Made by a program: the position numbers and the translations under genes. The notes beneath the pieces were generated by a model. The model saw only the letters and a list, made by a program, of their open reading frames with translations. It was not told the DNA's origin and searched no databases. DNA of 64,000 bases from Pedobacter caeni (GTDB lineage Bacteria > Bacteroidota > Bacteroidia > Sphingobacteriales > Sphingobacteriaceae), in the NCBI RefSeq assembly GCF_900129215.1, contig NZ_FQUQ01000009.1, positions 107,487 to 171,486 of the forward strand. The letters run 5' to 3'. Position 1 is the stretch's first letter; each line of letters opens with the position of its first letter. Shown one piece after another: positions 1 through 8,776 of the stretch.

Positions 1-1115
1 CCTCTGCTCAGACGCGCCAGATTGATGCAAAGTACAGGTTCTTTTCCTTCCGGCCATAAATACATGAGCCTGATTTCTACTTTTACCCCTCCATCCGGGG
101 CCTGAACCACCGGTTCATAGTTTACTTTTCTTTGTAGAATCCAGTTTTCAGGATCGGTAATCGCCTCAATATCTTCTTTTTTTACATCAATAATCACACC
201 CATTCCTGCAAATGAGAATAAAGGTTTCAATACATAGTTTTCCAGATCTGTGGGAATAGCATTCAGCTCATGAAGGAAAAAGGTTTCCGGAGCAAACTCA
301 CTTTTCAGAAAAGGCATGGTGTATTTGCTGATCCTGTAAAACCAATTGGGGTGGGTAATCCATTCTATATCCAATTCCTCGCGGGGATCGAAGCTGTTTT
401 TAAAGAGCCCGGTATTGTCGCCTATTTCATCAAAGATCAGACGGTTGTAGATCCTTTTTAACCTTACTTTTTGCCCATCCTGTATATAATAGAGTTGTTT
501 ACCCTCTTTTTTCAGATCTTCAAGGCTTAAAATTTTAATACCCAGATATTGTTCGGTGACCAGGAAATCAATGGCAGTTTTCTGGTTTGGTGCATCGATA
601 TCCATTAGGGCAACCTCATGCGGCTGATGGTCTCCGACAATCACTTCTTTTAGCAGGGCGATATATGCCGCCTGATCCATTCCGTTGAAATAAGGCGTAA
701 GTCCCTCTGAAAGTGAGTAAGCTGTTTGATAGGTTTCCGCTAAATGAGATTGAAATCCATAAAGTGAGGGAAATCCCTGCATTTCTATCAGTTTGGGTGT
801 TAATTCACCCTGCTCATCTTTGCAAATGCCAAAGTCGAAGGTCAAAAAATGAGGATGAGTATTTTCTGCGGGAACTTGCCATTGTTCCGGAATTGCCTTT
901 TCCGTCAGTTGCTTAAAGTCTGGCTGTTGGATCAGGGTTACAATTTCAGCACCAGCTGCGATCAGTTTCTCTTTTAATGCTGCTGGAAGAAATATGGGTG
1001 TTTCAGCAACTCTAAAAGGGATTTTTGCAAAACCTTTTTCAAGATTCTCCAAAAATCCATTATATTTCTCTTCAGAAAAATGTTCATTAAATGATGCTCT
1101 GTAGCTGCTGATCAT
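1..1115 (-). CDS. ATP-grasp-like ligase, partial (C-terminus beyond left edge)
   Basis: An open minus-strand frame runs from an ATG at 1113-1115 to the window edge (about 371 residues, no stop), so the gene is cut at its 3' end. The start lies 2 nt after the stop of the amidotransferase gene, which marks translational coupling. The visible protein begins MISSYRASFNEHF; around residue 290 it has LKPLFSFAGMGV, which resembles the ATP/phosphate-binding loop of ATP-grasp enzymes, followed by an ILQRKVNYEP strand and a KVEIRLMYLWPEG segment where acidic and basic ATP-grasp residues are expected. Inference: it joins a carboxylate to an amine using ATP and is the last visible enzyme of an amidoligase operon. 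The substrate cannot be told. ATP-grasp membership is likely but rests on motif resemblance only. Confidence 0.7.
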   Translation of the reverse strand, partial: MISSYRASFNEHFSEEKYNGFLENLEKGFAKIPFRVAETPIFLPAALKEKLIAAGAEIVTLIQQPDFKQLTEKAIPEQWQVPAENTHPHFLTFDFGICKDEQGELTPKLIEMQGFPSLYGFQSHLAETYQTAYSLSEGLTPYFNGMDQAAYIALLKEVIVGDHQPHEVALMDIDAPNQKTAIDFLVTEQYLGIKILSLEDLKKEGKQLYYIQDGQKVRLKRIYNRLIFDEIGDNTGLFKNSFDPREELDIEWITHPNWFYRISKYTMPFLKSEFAPETFFLHELNAIPTDLENYVLKPLFSFAGMGVIIDVKKEDIEAITDPENWILQRKVNYEPVVQAPDGGVKVEIRLMYLWPEGKEPVLCINLARLSR

Positions 1116-1117
1116 AT

Positions 1118-1951
1118 TTATGCTTCCTGTAAGGTGTTTAAAGCCTCATTTAAAAAGTTCGGTAAAATTATACTTCTGGTGAGGGTAATTCTTCCCGGAT
1201 CGTCCACACTTTCCAGCATGTCCAGGTATTTTTCTTCTCCATGGTTTTCAATAATTGCTTTTTTCTTGTCTTCCTGTAAGAGGTATTGTTTCATTCCTAC
1301 CGGATCTGCTTCCGGATGAAATTGTGTTCCTATAATCTCTTTGGTAAACCTGATGGCCATCACACAACGTTCCAGGTCTACATGCGGACGTTCCTTTTCC
1401 AATGCCAGTACCTGTGCCTCCGTATTAGAAAAAAAGACATCTTCAGGGTTGATCACTTGCCAGTCCCGGCTGTCTACGGTATAGAAAGGGTTAGGGAGGC
1501 CGTTGAATACCAATTCATCTTCGCCTTCTTCTGTAAGGTAGATGGGGAAGATGCCAAACGCTGTGGAACGTCTTCTGATCACTTTTCCTACTCCAAACTT
1601 CCGGCAAGCCATCTGGAAAGAATGACAAATTAAAAAAGCATGTTTCTTTTCCTGTTCATTTGCCTGGTTAAAAGCTTCAATCTGATCCAGCAGGGCGAAA
1701 AAATCATTTTCCCATTGTTGTCCTTCTCCATCAAAAGGACTTCCCGGACCTCCGCTCGAAATATAGATGTCATATTCCATGCCTGGAATCTCTCCTTTTT
1801 GCCGCAGGTCAAATACATCATAAGCCAATTCAACTGACATTTCTTTCTGATAACGCAACAAGACTTCCTGTATCCCACGCATCCCCTGGTTGGTTACCCC
1901 ATTGTTCATATCAATTACGGCAACCTTAATCTTATTTCTATCCCTTGTCAT
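1118..1951 (-). CDS. Class I glutamine amidotransferase
   Basis: A 277-residue class I (triad) glutamine amidotransferase that should release ammonia from glutamine for a partner synthetase. Visible features: the oxyanion-loop segment ISSGGPGSP (65-73), the nucleophile elbow FLICHSFQMAC with Cys109, and the His/Glu pair in TQFHPEADP (His212, Glu214). The elbow is ICHSFQ rather than the usual GxCxGxQ, so it is a divergent member. About 50 residues follow the triad and may contact the partner. It sits between the YbdK-like ligase (2 nt upstream) and an ATP-grasp gene (2 nt downstream), so the ammonia is probably used by one of these ligases, for example to make a terminal amide. GuaA or PurL functions are unlikely, because the synthetase domains are absent. 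Confidence 0.88.
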   Translation of the reverse strand: MTRDRNKIKVAVIDMNNGVTNQGMRGIQEVLLRYQKEMSVELAYDVFDLRQKGEIPGMEYDIYISSGGPGSPFDGEGQQWENDFFALLDQIEAFNQANEQEKKHAFLICHSFQMACRKFGVGKVIRRRSTAFGIFPIYLTEEGEDELVFNGLPNPFYTVDSRDWQVINPEDVFFSNTEAQVLALEKERPHVDLERCVMAIRFTKEIIGTQFHPEADPVGMKQYLLQEDKKKAIIENHGEEKYLDMLESVDDPGRITLTRSIILPNFLNEALNTLQEA

Positions 1952-1953
1952 AT

Positions 1954-3057
1954 TTATTTAGCACCTATTAACGTTTGTGTGGTTATGTAATCTACCACCG
2001 CCTCAAAGTTACCATTTTGTTCGTAAACAGCCAATTGCCTGTCTGCTCCGGTGCCATTTTCCAGAATTTTGTGCACATAATTGATGTCATCCCTGCAGCC
2101 CAGTTCGTCCACTACATCGTCTACAAAATCCAATAATTCTAAAACTAGATTTCTACAATTTACCTCCATTTCTTTTCCAAAATCGATCAAGTTTCCATCA
2201 ATGCCATACCTTGCTGCACGCCATTTGTTTTCGTTGATCAAAGCCCTGGAATAGCTGATGAATTTCATGTTTTGCAGGCGGAGCTTATATAATTTGGCAC
2301 ATAGCGCCTGGAATAAGGCCACAAAAGCCATGGTTTCATCAATTAACATCGGACAATCGCAGATTCTGAACTCAATGGTTTCAAAAAATGGATGCACCCT
2401 GATGTCCCACCAGATCTTTTTCGCGTTGTCGATACTGTTCGTTTTGATCAATAGTTTCACATAGTTGTCGTAATCCTCGATGCTGTTGAAGATGTCAGGA
2501 ATCCCTGTTCTTGGGAATTTGTCAAATATTTTTGTCCTGAAAGACTTGTATCCTGTGTTTCTGCTTTCCCAAAAAGGGGAGTTGGTAGACAATGCAAAAA
2601 CGTGGGGCAGAAAATAGCGGACCTGATTGGCGATATGAATGGCCAATTCCCTGGATTGGAAGCCAACATGGACATGCAGGCCAAAAATAAGGTTAGACCT
2701 GGCTGCCTCCTGCAGTTCGTTTACAATCTCGCTATAACGAGGATGTTCAGTAATCAATTGTTTTTCCCAATGGGAAAAAGGATGTGTACCGGCAGCACCG
2801 ATTCTTAAACCCTGTTCTCCTGCAAGTTGAGATACCGTATATCTCAATTGAGAAATCTCCGCACGGGCCTGCTCTGTATTTTTACAGATTCCCGTGCCTA
2901 CCTCTACTACGGCCTGATGCATTTCTGCTTTTACCTGATCCTTATGTATTTTTTGTGCGGCCTCCACGATCTTTTGATCGTGTGAGGTCAGTTCGCGTGT
3001 TACGGGATCGACCACCATGTACTCTTCCTCTACACCAAGCGTAAAATCGTTCATCAT
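1954..3057 (-). CDS. YbdK/GCS2-type carboxylate-amine ligase
   Basis: A 367-residue member of the glutamate-cysteine ligase type 2 (GCS2, YbdK) family, close to its usual length of about 370. The N-terminal signature LGVEEEYMVVDP (about residues 7-18) carries the metal-binding glutamates, and FGLHVHVGF (about 120-128) and ETIEFRICDCPM in the second half are further family blocks. The family condenses an amino acid with the gamma- or alpha-carboxylate of another using ATP through an acyl phosphate; some YbdK proteins have weak glutamate-cysteine ligase activity. Because two ATP-grasp ligases and an amidotransferase are in the same operon, a role in specialised peptide or amide synthesis is more likely than glutathione synthesis. 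The start ATG is preceded by a 24-nt gap to the upstream ATP-grasp gene; an ATG ATG pair makes the exact start ambiguous by one codon. Confidence 0.88.
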   Translation of the reverse strand: MMNDFTLGVEEEYMVVDPVTRELTSHDQKIVEAAQKIHKDQVKAEMHQAVVEVGTGICKNTEQARAEISQLRYTVSQLAGEQGLRIGAAGTHPFSHWEKQLITEHPRYSEIVNELQEAARSNLIFGLHVHVGFQSRELAIHIANQVRYFLPHVFALSTNSPFWESRNTGYKSFRTKIFDKFPRTGIPDIFNSIEDYDNYVKLLIKTNSIDNAKKIWWDIRVHPFFETIEFRICDCPMLIDETMAFVALFQALCAKLYKLRLQNMKFISYSRALINENKWRAARYGIDGNLIDFGKEMEVNCRNLVLELLDFVDDVVDELGCRDDINYVHKILENGTGADRQLAVYEQNGNFEAVVDYITTQTLIGAK

Positions 3058-3081
3058 ATTATATATTGGTTTGATGCCTTG

Positions 3082-4164
3082 TTATTTCTTTGCTGTACTT
3101 GCTTTTTTTGCTTTTGCCGGCGCTTTTGCTGCTGCTTTTTTTACCGGTGTTTTTGCGGCTGCAGCGGGTTTTGCATCTGCTTTAACCTTTGCTGCCGGTT
3201 TAGCTTTTCCAATTAGTGGATTACCATTTGCTGCCGTTCTGACGTATTCGCCCCAGGTCAGGTTATCCTGTCCATCAACATGAGCTAATGCACGTTCTAT
3301 TGCATATTTAGCAGAGGCTTCCACTACCCAGTCGAAATTTTCCTGACCCACACTGGTCACTTCCGCATCCGGTGCCGGGTTACAGAAGTCAATGGCATAA
3401 GGAATACCATCGCGCACGGCAAATTCTACTGTATTGAAATCATAACCCAGGTATTGATTGAGCAGGAGTACATAGTCGTGAATGGTTTGTAATAATTTTT
3501 CACTTGATGGTGCTTTATCTACCGCATAACGTAAATGAGCCGGGTTTCTTGGTTCATATTGCATAATTTTCACATACTTGCCACCAATACAATAACACCT
3601 GAAGTATTCATCAAAGATGATTTCTTCCTGAAGCATCATTACCGTTTGTTTCGTCTGACTGTGCTTATCGAAAAAGTCTTCCTTGTCATGCAGCTTATAA
3701 ACCTCTTTCCAGCCTCCGCCATCAAAAGGTTTCATATAGGCCGGAAATCCTGTGTATTTAAAGATCCCATCCCAATCCATCGGAAAAGCAAGGTTGCTGA
3801 ATGATTTATCGGTGGTATCATCAGGCTGATCATAAGAAGGGATCAATGCGGTTTTAGGGACAGGAACTCCTAGTTTTACCGCCAGTGCATTATTGAAAAA
3901 TTTCTCATCTGCACTCCACCAGAATGGATTGTTGATCACCGCAGTGCCTGTCATGGCTGCATTTTTTAAGGCCGCACGGTAAAAGGGAACATCCTGAGAG
4001 ATCCGGTCTATAATTACGGCATATCCCAGGGGTTCAGACTGGAATATTTTGTCGATGCTTACAAATTCTGCCCTGATGTCTTTTCCTGCCAGTTCATTTA
4101 CTCGTTTTACAAAGGCTTCCGGAAATGACCTTTCCTGCCCAAATAAGATTCCAATTTTTTTCAT
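3082..4164 (-). CDS. ATP-grasp ligase with Lys/Ala/Pro-rich C-terminal tail
   Basis: A 360-residue ATP-grasp protein read from the ATG at 4164 (MKKIGILFGQERSFPEAF). An in-frame ATG at 4254 would add 30 residues of low similarity to any domain, but it has the A-rich upstream context typical of Bacteroidota starts, so it cannot be excluded. The central region has the lid-type segment AYMKPFDGGGWKEVY, then MMLQEEIIFDEYFRCYCIGGKYV and the metal-binding end EFAVRDGIPYAIDFCNPAP, all in the order expected for RimK/D-Ala ligase-like ATP-grasps. The last about 42 residues (encoded at 3085-3210) are almost only Lys, Ala and Pro, like a histone H1 tail. Inferred role: ATP-dependent amide or peptide bond formation alongside the YbdK-like ligase. 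The tail may bind polyanions or the partner enzymes. Substrate unknown. Confidence 0.82.
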   Translation of the reverse strand: MKKIGILFGQERSFPEAFVKRVNELAGKDIRAEFVSIDKIFQSEPLGYAVIIDRISQDVPFYRAALKNAAMTGTAVINNPFWWSADEKFFNNALAVKLGVPVPKTALIPSYDQPDDTTDKSFSNLAFPMDWDGIFKYTGFPAYMKPFDGGGWKEVYKLHDKEDFFDKHSQTKQTVMMLQEEIIFDEYFRCYCIGGKYVKIMQYEPRNPAHLRYAVDKAPSSEKLLQTIHDYVLLLNQYLGYDFNTVEFAVRDGIPYAIDFCNPAPDAEVTSVGQENFDWVVEASAKYAIERALAHVDGQDNLTWGEYVRTAANGNPLIGKAKPAAKVKADAKPAAAAKTPVKKAAAKAPAKAKKASTAKK

Positions 4165-4355
4165 ATAATTAGCGTAGTTTTTATAGGTCGTGTTGGTTTT
4201 TACGTTATTTAAGCCCCCTTTGTTGGTTCTGTCCGACAAGGTTGCTGGTTTCATTGCTGTTTTGGTTTGTTTTTCGAATCCCCTATGATTCTATATTTTC
4301 TTATTGATGAAACAACAAAAGCAGGTTAATGTTCTGATAAATATCTCTTTATGGA

Positions 4356-5060
4356 TTACAGTTGAGACAGGTATTCCGGAAACATTTGTCGCCAGGTGGG
4401 CCAGTCATGATCCGCATTCTGCCGGATGTCAAGCCAATGCCCGATGCCTTTTGCGTTTAAGATGCCGGAGAGCTTTTCATTATCTCCTTTACACATATCC
4501 CGGTCTGATGTTCCCAGAATGATCTTCATGTTCCACAGTTCCCGGTTCTGGTCGTGTGGCAAAAAGTCTACCGGATTATTGAAATATACATCATCATTGT
4601 AAAAACCATCCATTTGCCCGCGGATATCAAAAGCACCACTCATGCTAAACATATGGCTCACCAGCCATGGGTGTCTGAAAGCGAAGTTTGCGGCGTGATA
4701 CCCTCCAAAACTACATCCCGCAGTGATGACCTTATCATGCCCTGTCTCATGTCTCGCCATGGAAGAGACTTCCTCCAGCAATAACTGATCATACCAGATG
4801 TGGTTCTTTACCCGGTCTGCAGGATGGATCTCCTTATTGTACCAGCTTAGTTTATCGATACTGTCTACACAGTAGATCTTAATTTTTCCTTCTTCAATAA
4901 AGTGCTGTACAGACTCAATTAATTTGAAATCTTTGTTCTCAAAATACCGCCCCATACTGGTGGGAAAGAGCAGGATCGGATAACCACTTTGTCCGAAGGT
5001 CAACAGCTCAAAATCCGCGCTTAGATTATGGCTATACCATTTTTTATACTCTTCAACCAT
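4356..5060 (-). CDS. Esterase-family alpha/beta hydrolase
   Basis: A 234-residue alpha/beta hydrolase of the putative esterase (EstD/antigen 85-like) type. The start was placed at the ATG at 5060 (MVEEYKKWYS), because the longer frame to 5144 adds 28 residues overlapping the promoter region. The nucleophile elbow is AGCSFGGYHA with Ser117; a likely acid is in LGTSDRDMC (about 183-190) and the His is in ADHDWPTW (His218). There is no signal peptide, so it is cytoplasmic. It is the first gene of the minus-strand amidoligase cluster and is separated from the ATP-grasp gene by 191 nt, so it may have its own transcript. It could hydrolyse, cyclise or transfer an acyl product of the ligases; this is inference. 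Confidence 0.82.
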   Translation of the reverse strand: MVEEYKKWYSHNLSADFELLTFGQSGYPILLFPTSMGRYFENKDFKLIESVQHFIEEGKIKIYCVDSIDKLSWYNKEIHPADRVKNHIWYDQLLLEEVSSMARHETGHDKVITAGCSFGGYHAANFAFRHPWLVSHMFSMSGAFDIRGQMDGFYNDDVYFNNPVDFLPHDQNRELWNMKIILGTSDRDMCKGDNEKLSGILNAKGIGHWLDIRQNADHDWPTWRQMFPEYLSQL

Positions 5061-5192
5061 GTTGCGAAAATTAGCTGCTTTAAGGTATAAAAAACTATTT
5101 TCAAAGCCAAAGGAATATTTACATTTCTTTCTATAAATCTGCACATTAGCTAAAAAACATTGGTATTTATGAAGATATTTTCTCAGGAATAG

Positions 5193-5200
5193 TACCTTTG
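5193..5200 (+). promoter_or_regulatory. -7 box of TAnnTTTG type before the divergent esterase gene
   Basis: TACCTTTG lies 36 nt before the ATG at 5236 and matches the Bacteroidota sigma-A -7 consensus. I see no clear TTG -33 element at the usual distance, so only half the promoter is supported. Confidence 0.45.
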
Positions 5201-5235
5201 CAAACTATTTGTGAGAAAGGGGAAATTGCCGCATT

Positions 5236-6057
5236 ATGTATACTACCATGTTACTTCCGGAAGTGATCAGAACTAAAAACGTATTAAAGTCTGCCAGTTT
5301 AAAAAGAGAGGTCGAATTAGAAATCTTTATGCCAGACAATCTGCTGGGAAATGAAGTGTTGAATCTGCTGATCTTAAATGATGGGCAAGATGCTGATGGC
5401 CTGGATTTACAAAATACGTTGAACGGATTATACCAGACTTATAAAATAGAACCCCTGGTGGTGGTGGCTGTTAAAGCTTCCAAAGACCGGGTTCAGGAGT
5501 ACGGTGTTGCCGGTGTTCCTGATTTCGTGGGGAGAGGCGCTTCAGCTCCTGCCTATACTGATTTTGTGATTAACGAGCTGCTTCCTTTTGTTCAGGGAGA
5601 GGTAGCGATGCCCATCAACGGAAAAAGAGCCTTTGCAGGATGCTCTCTTGGCGGTTTAACCGCATTTGATATTGCCTGGAATAACGACAATTACTTCGAT
5701 GCTGTTGGTGTCTTTTCCGGATCTTTCTGGTGGAGGAAAAAAGACCTTAAAGACGGGTATACCGATGACGACCGTATTCTTCATCAGATGATCAGACAGA
5801 CCGATGGTAAACCTGAGCTGAAATTCTGGCTGATGACAGGTACAGAAGACGAAACTGCCGACAGGAACCGGAATTTTATCATTGATTCTATTGATGATAC
5901 CATTGATGTGATCAAAGCGTTGTTGGATAAAGGATACCAACGTCCTGAAGACATCGCTTATTATGAAATGGTAGGCGGGAAACATGAGGTTCCTAGCTGG
6001 GCTAAAGCGATGCCTGCATTTTTAACCTGGGCGTTTGGCAGAAAGACCTATTTATAG
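5236..6057 (+). CDS. Esterase-family alpha/beta hydrolase, divergent from the amidoligase cluster
   Basis: A 273-residue esterase (enterochelin esterase/Esterase D-like fold). Visible: an N-terminal beta-rich region with the core VELEIFMPDNLL, the elbow FAGCSLGGLTAF with Ser137, the acid-loop region MTGTEDETADR (about 200-210) and the His in VGGKHEVPSW (His250). There is no signal peptide. It is divergent from the other esterase gene across a 175-nt intergenic region, so the two could be co-regulated. The two esterases are only distantly alike, so this is not a recent tandem duplication. Its 3' end overlaps the convergent SDR gene by 10 nt. Role in the cluster product (release, hydrolysis or proofreading) is inferred from location only. 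Confidence 0.82.
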   Translation: MYTTMLLPEVIRTKNVLKSASLKREVELEIFMPDNLLGNEVLNLLILNDGQDADGLDLQNTLNGLYQTYKIEPLVVVAVKASKDRVQEYGVAGVPDFVGRGASAPAYTDFVINELLPFVQGEVAMPINGKRAFAGCSLGGLTAFDIAWNNDNYFDAVGVFSGSFWWRKKDLKDGYTDDDRILHQMIRQTDGKPELKFWLMTGTEDETADRNRNFIIDSIDDTIDVIKALLDKGYQRPEDIAYYEMVGGKHEVPSWAKAMPAFLTWAFGRKTYL

Positions 6058-6719
6058 GCATTTCTACTGATTTCTTCAATTTTATCAGAAGGGTAAATAA
6101 AAGTTCCCGGAGCATCTTCCAGAGATTTCTTTAACATAGCCAGTGCTACTTTTTCTATTTTGATGCTCCTGTATTTCCGTAAACCGGAAATTAACAGTGG
6201 ATTTAGGATTCGCATCACTACGGTCATCAGACTTTCCAGGTTACGGCTTTCTTTCCTGTCGCCATCCAATAGGGAAGGTTGATAAATGTGGATGCTTTTA
6301 AAGGGGATTTCTTTCAGGTCGCGTTCTACTTCTCCTTTTGTTTTCGTGTAAAAGATGCTGGAGGAAGGATTTGCACCCAAAGCGGATACCAGATGATACT
6401 GTTCTGCTCCGTTGTTTTCAGCAATGGTGGCCGCATCCAGCGGATACTGATAGTCTATCTTTTTGTATTGTACTAAGTCTGGTGTTTTACTTTTTGTGGT
6501 TCCCAGGCAACAGAAAACGACATCCCCCTGAATTTGTGGCGCATATTCCTGTAGCTTGTCAAAATTAACCACCAGCTGCTTTAGTTTGGGATGTTGCCGT
6601 TCCAGTTTTTTCCTTCCAACAATCAGCACTTCTTTATAACGACTGTTGCTGAGCAGCTGTTCCAGTAAACTTTCTCCAATTAATCCCGTTGCCCCAAGTA
6701 AAACTGCTTTCTTTTCCAT
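6048..6719 (-). CDS. NAD(P)-binding atypical SDR (HTATIP2-like)
   Basis: A 223-residue Rossmann protein starting MEKKAVLLGATGLIGESLL, with the dinucleotide-binding GATGLIG at residues 9-15, VVFCCLGTT at about 70-78 and a YHLVSALGANPSS block typical of the atypical SDR/NmrA-HTATIP2 group (usual length about 215). These proteins bind NAD(P)H; many are of unknown substrate. It is a single gene with its 3' end overlapping the esterase gene by 10 nt, and its 5' side faces typA across 231 nt. It could be a quinone or aldehyde reductase or a redox-sensing regulator; the sequence does not decide. Confidence 0.8.
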   Translation of the reverse strand: MEKKAVLLGATGLIGESLLEQLLSNSRYKEVLIVGRKKLERQHPKLKQLVVNFDKLQEYAPQIQGDVVFCCLGTTKSKTPDLVQYKKIDYQYPLDAATIAENNGAEQYHLVSALGANPSSSIFYTKTKGEVERDLKEIPFKSIHIYQPSLLDGDRKESRNLESLMTVVMRILNPLLISGLRKYRSIKIEKVALAMLKKSLEDAPGTFIYPSDKIEEISRNAYK

Positions 6720-6898
6720 CTTTTATTCTTGCCAGGGTTTTCTGATGTCAGTTTTTTCTGATGATCTGATCCTGATTTATGCTTCAACAAAGTAAACATT
6801 AACGGGGGGAACATCAATAGTGATCTTCAATAAAATGGTCATAACGATTATATTATAAAGCAGCTGTTATTTTTCATTATTTGCTCTTAACTAATTGA

Positions 6899-6928
6899 TT
6901 GATATGTCGATAATAAAACGTATCTTTG
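6899..6928 (+). promoter_or_regulatory. Sigma-A promoter of typA (TTG-N19-TATCTTTG)
   Basis: TTG at 6899-6901 and TATCTTTG at 6921-6928 are 19 nt apart, the spacing and sequence of Bacteroidota housekeeping promoters (TTG-N17-23-TAnnTTTG). It ends 22 nt before the typA start codon. This is the best complete promoter match in the window. Confidence 0.7.
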
Positions 6929-6950
6929 CGCCAAAATTTACACGCATTTT

Positions 6951-8753
6951 ATGCAAAAAATAAGAAATATAGCTATCATAGCCCACGTTGACCACGGTAA
7001 AACTACACTGGTTGATAAGATCTTACACTCTTGTTCAATCTTCCGTGATAACGAACAGTCGGGAGATTTAATACTTGACAATAACGATTTGGAACGTGAA
7101 CGTGGTATTACCATCGTTTCCAAAAACGTATCTGTTATGTATAAGGATGTAAAAATCAACATTATTGATACCCCTGGTCACGCCGATTTTGGTGGTGAAG
7201 TAGAACGTGTATTGAAAATGGCTGATGGAGTATTGTTATTGTGTGATGCTTTTGAAGGTGCAATGCCTCAAACTCGTTTCGTTACACAAAAAGCTTTGGC
7301 TCTGGGTTTAAAACCAATCGTAGTCGTAAATAAAGTTGATAAAGAAAACTGTCGCCCTGAAGAGGTTTACGAACAGATTTTCGAATTGTTCTTTAACCTT
7401 GAAGCTACAGAAGATCAATTGGATTTCCCTGTAATTTATGGTTCATCGAAACAAGGATGGATGAGTACTGACTGGAAAGTGCCTACTACAGACATTTTCG
7501 CACTTTTAGACGCAGTTGTTGCCAATATCCCTCCTGCGCCTACCAACGATGGTACACTTCAAATGCAGATCACCTCTTTAGATTATTCTTCTTTCGTAGG
7601 TCGTATCGCGGTTGGACGTGTTCACCGTGGTTCAATTAAAGAAAACCAACCGGTTACTTTAATTAAACGTGATGGTAAGATTGTAAAATCAAGAGTAAAA
7701 GAATTATATACTTTCGAAGGTTTAGGAAAGATCCGTGCTACTGAAGTAAAATCAGGAGATATCTGCGCTGTTGTAGGTATCGAAGGTTTTGATATCGGTG
7801 ATACTATCGCTGATTTTGATGCTCCGGAACAATTGCCGGTAATCAAAATTGATGAGCCAACAATGAACATGTTGTTCACCATCAATAACTCACCATTCTT
7901 CGGTAAAGAAGGTAAATTTGTTACATCTCAACGTATCAAAGAGCGTCTTTACAAAGAAATGGAGAAAAACTTAGCACTTAAAGTGGTAGAAACAGAGTCT
8001 CCTGATGCTTATTTAGTATACGGAAGGGGTATTCTCCATTTATCAGTATTGATCGAGACCATGCGTCGTGAAGGTTACGAGCTTCAGGTAGGTCAGCCAC
8101 AGGTAATCATCAAAGAAATTGATGGTAAAAAATGTGAGCCGGTTGAAACCCTGATCGTTGATGTACCGGGTGAGGTTGCTGGTAAAGTAATTGAGCTGGT
8201 AACACAACGTAAAGGTGAATTGCTGATCATGGAGCCTAAAGGAGATTTACAACATTTAGAGTTTGAAATCCCTGCACGTGGTATCATCGGATTAAGAAAT
8301 AACGTATTAACTGCTACTGGTGGTGAAGCGATTATGGCGCACCGTTTCAAAGCTTATGAGCCTTGGAAAGGAACTATTCCGGGAAGATTAAACGGAGTAT
8401 TGGTTTCTATGGAAAAAGGTACAACTACCGCTTATTCTATTGACAAATTACAGGATCGTGGTCGTTTCTTCGTTGATCCGGGTGTTGATGTTTATGAAGG
8501 TCAGATTATGGGTGAGCACATCCGTGACAATGACCTGGTAGTAAATATTGTTAAAGGTAAAGCTTTAACCAACATGCGTGCTTCAGGTACTGATGACAAT
8601 ACACGTATTGCTCCTGCAATTAAATTCTCTTTAGAAGAGTGTATGGAATATATCCAGGCTGACGAGTACATCGAAGTTACCCCGGTAAGCATGCGTTTAC
8701 GTAAAATCTACTTAACTGAAGGTGAACGTAAAATAAAAGGTAAAAACTTCTAG
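6951..8753 (+). CDS. typA: Translational GTPase TypA/BipA
   Basis: A 600-residue ribosome-associated GTPase of full family length. It begins with the G1 loop AHVDHGKTTL (residues 11-20), then G2/switch I RERGITI, G3 DTPGHADFGGEVERV, G4 VVNKVDKE and the EF-G-like domains II, III and V, ending with the TypA-specific C-terminal domain (SMEKGTTTAYSIDKLQDRGRF). It assists 50S subunit assembly and growth under stress or cold, acting on the ribosome in the cytoplasm. It is monocistronic, with a clear promoter upstream and a terminator 23 nt downstream. Codon use is uniform and biased, as expected of a well-expressed housekeeping gene. Confidence 0.97.
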   Translation: MQKIRNIAIIAHVDHGKTTLVDKILHSCSIFRDNEQSGDLILDNNDLERERGITIVSKNVSVMYKDVKINIIDTPGHADFGGEVERVLKMADGVLLLCDAFEGAMPQTRFVTQKALALGLKPIVVVNKVDKENCRPEEVYEQIFELFFNLEATEDQLDFPVIYGSSKQGWMSTDWKVPTTDIFALLDAVVANIPPAPTNDGTLQMQITSLDYSSFVGRIAVGRVHRGSIKENQPVTLIKRDGKIVKSRVKELYTFEGLGKIRATEVKSGDICAVVGIEGFDIGDTIADFDAPEQLPVIKIDEPTMNMLFTINNSPFFGKEGKFVTSQRIKERLYKEMEKNLALKVVETESPDAYLVYGRGILHLSVLIETMRREGYELQVGQPQVIIKEIDGKKCEPVETLIVDVPGEVAGKVIELVTQRKGELLIMEPKGDLQHLEFEIPARGIIGLRNNVLTATGGEAIMAHRFKAYEPWKGTIPGRLNGVLVSMEKGTTTAYSIDKLQDRGRFFVDPGVDVYEGQIMGEHIRDNDLVVNIVKGKALTNMRASGTDDNTRIAPAIKFSLEECMEYIQADEYIEVTPVSMRLRKIYLTEGERKIKGKNF

Positions 8754-8776
8754 TCCTTCGGGATCAGAAAATACGA

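Noticed and set aside
1286..1633. 115-codon plus-strand frame inside the amidotransferase gene
   Set aside because: Antisense to the catalytic region; no domain.
6738..6763. Repeat TTTTCTGATG twice, 16 nt apart, upstream of the SDR gene
   Set aside because: Low complexity and no conserved spacing; weak evidence of function.
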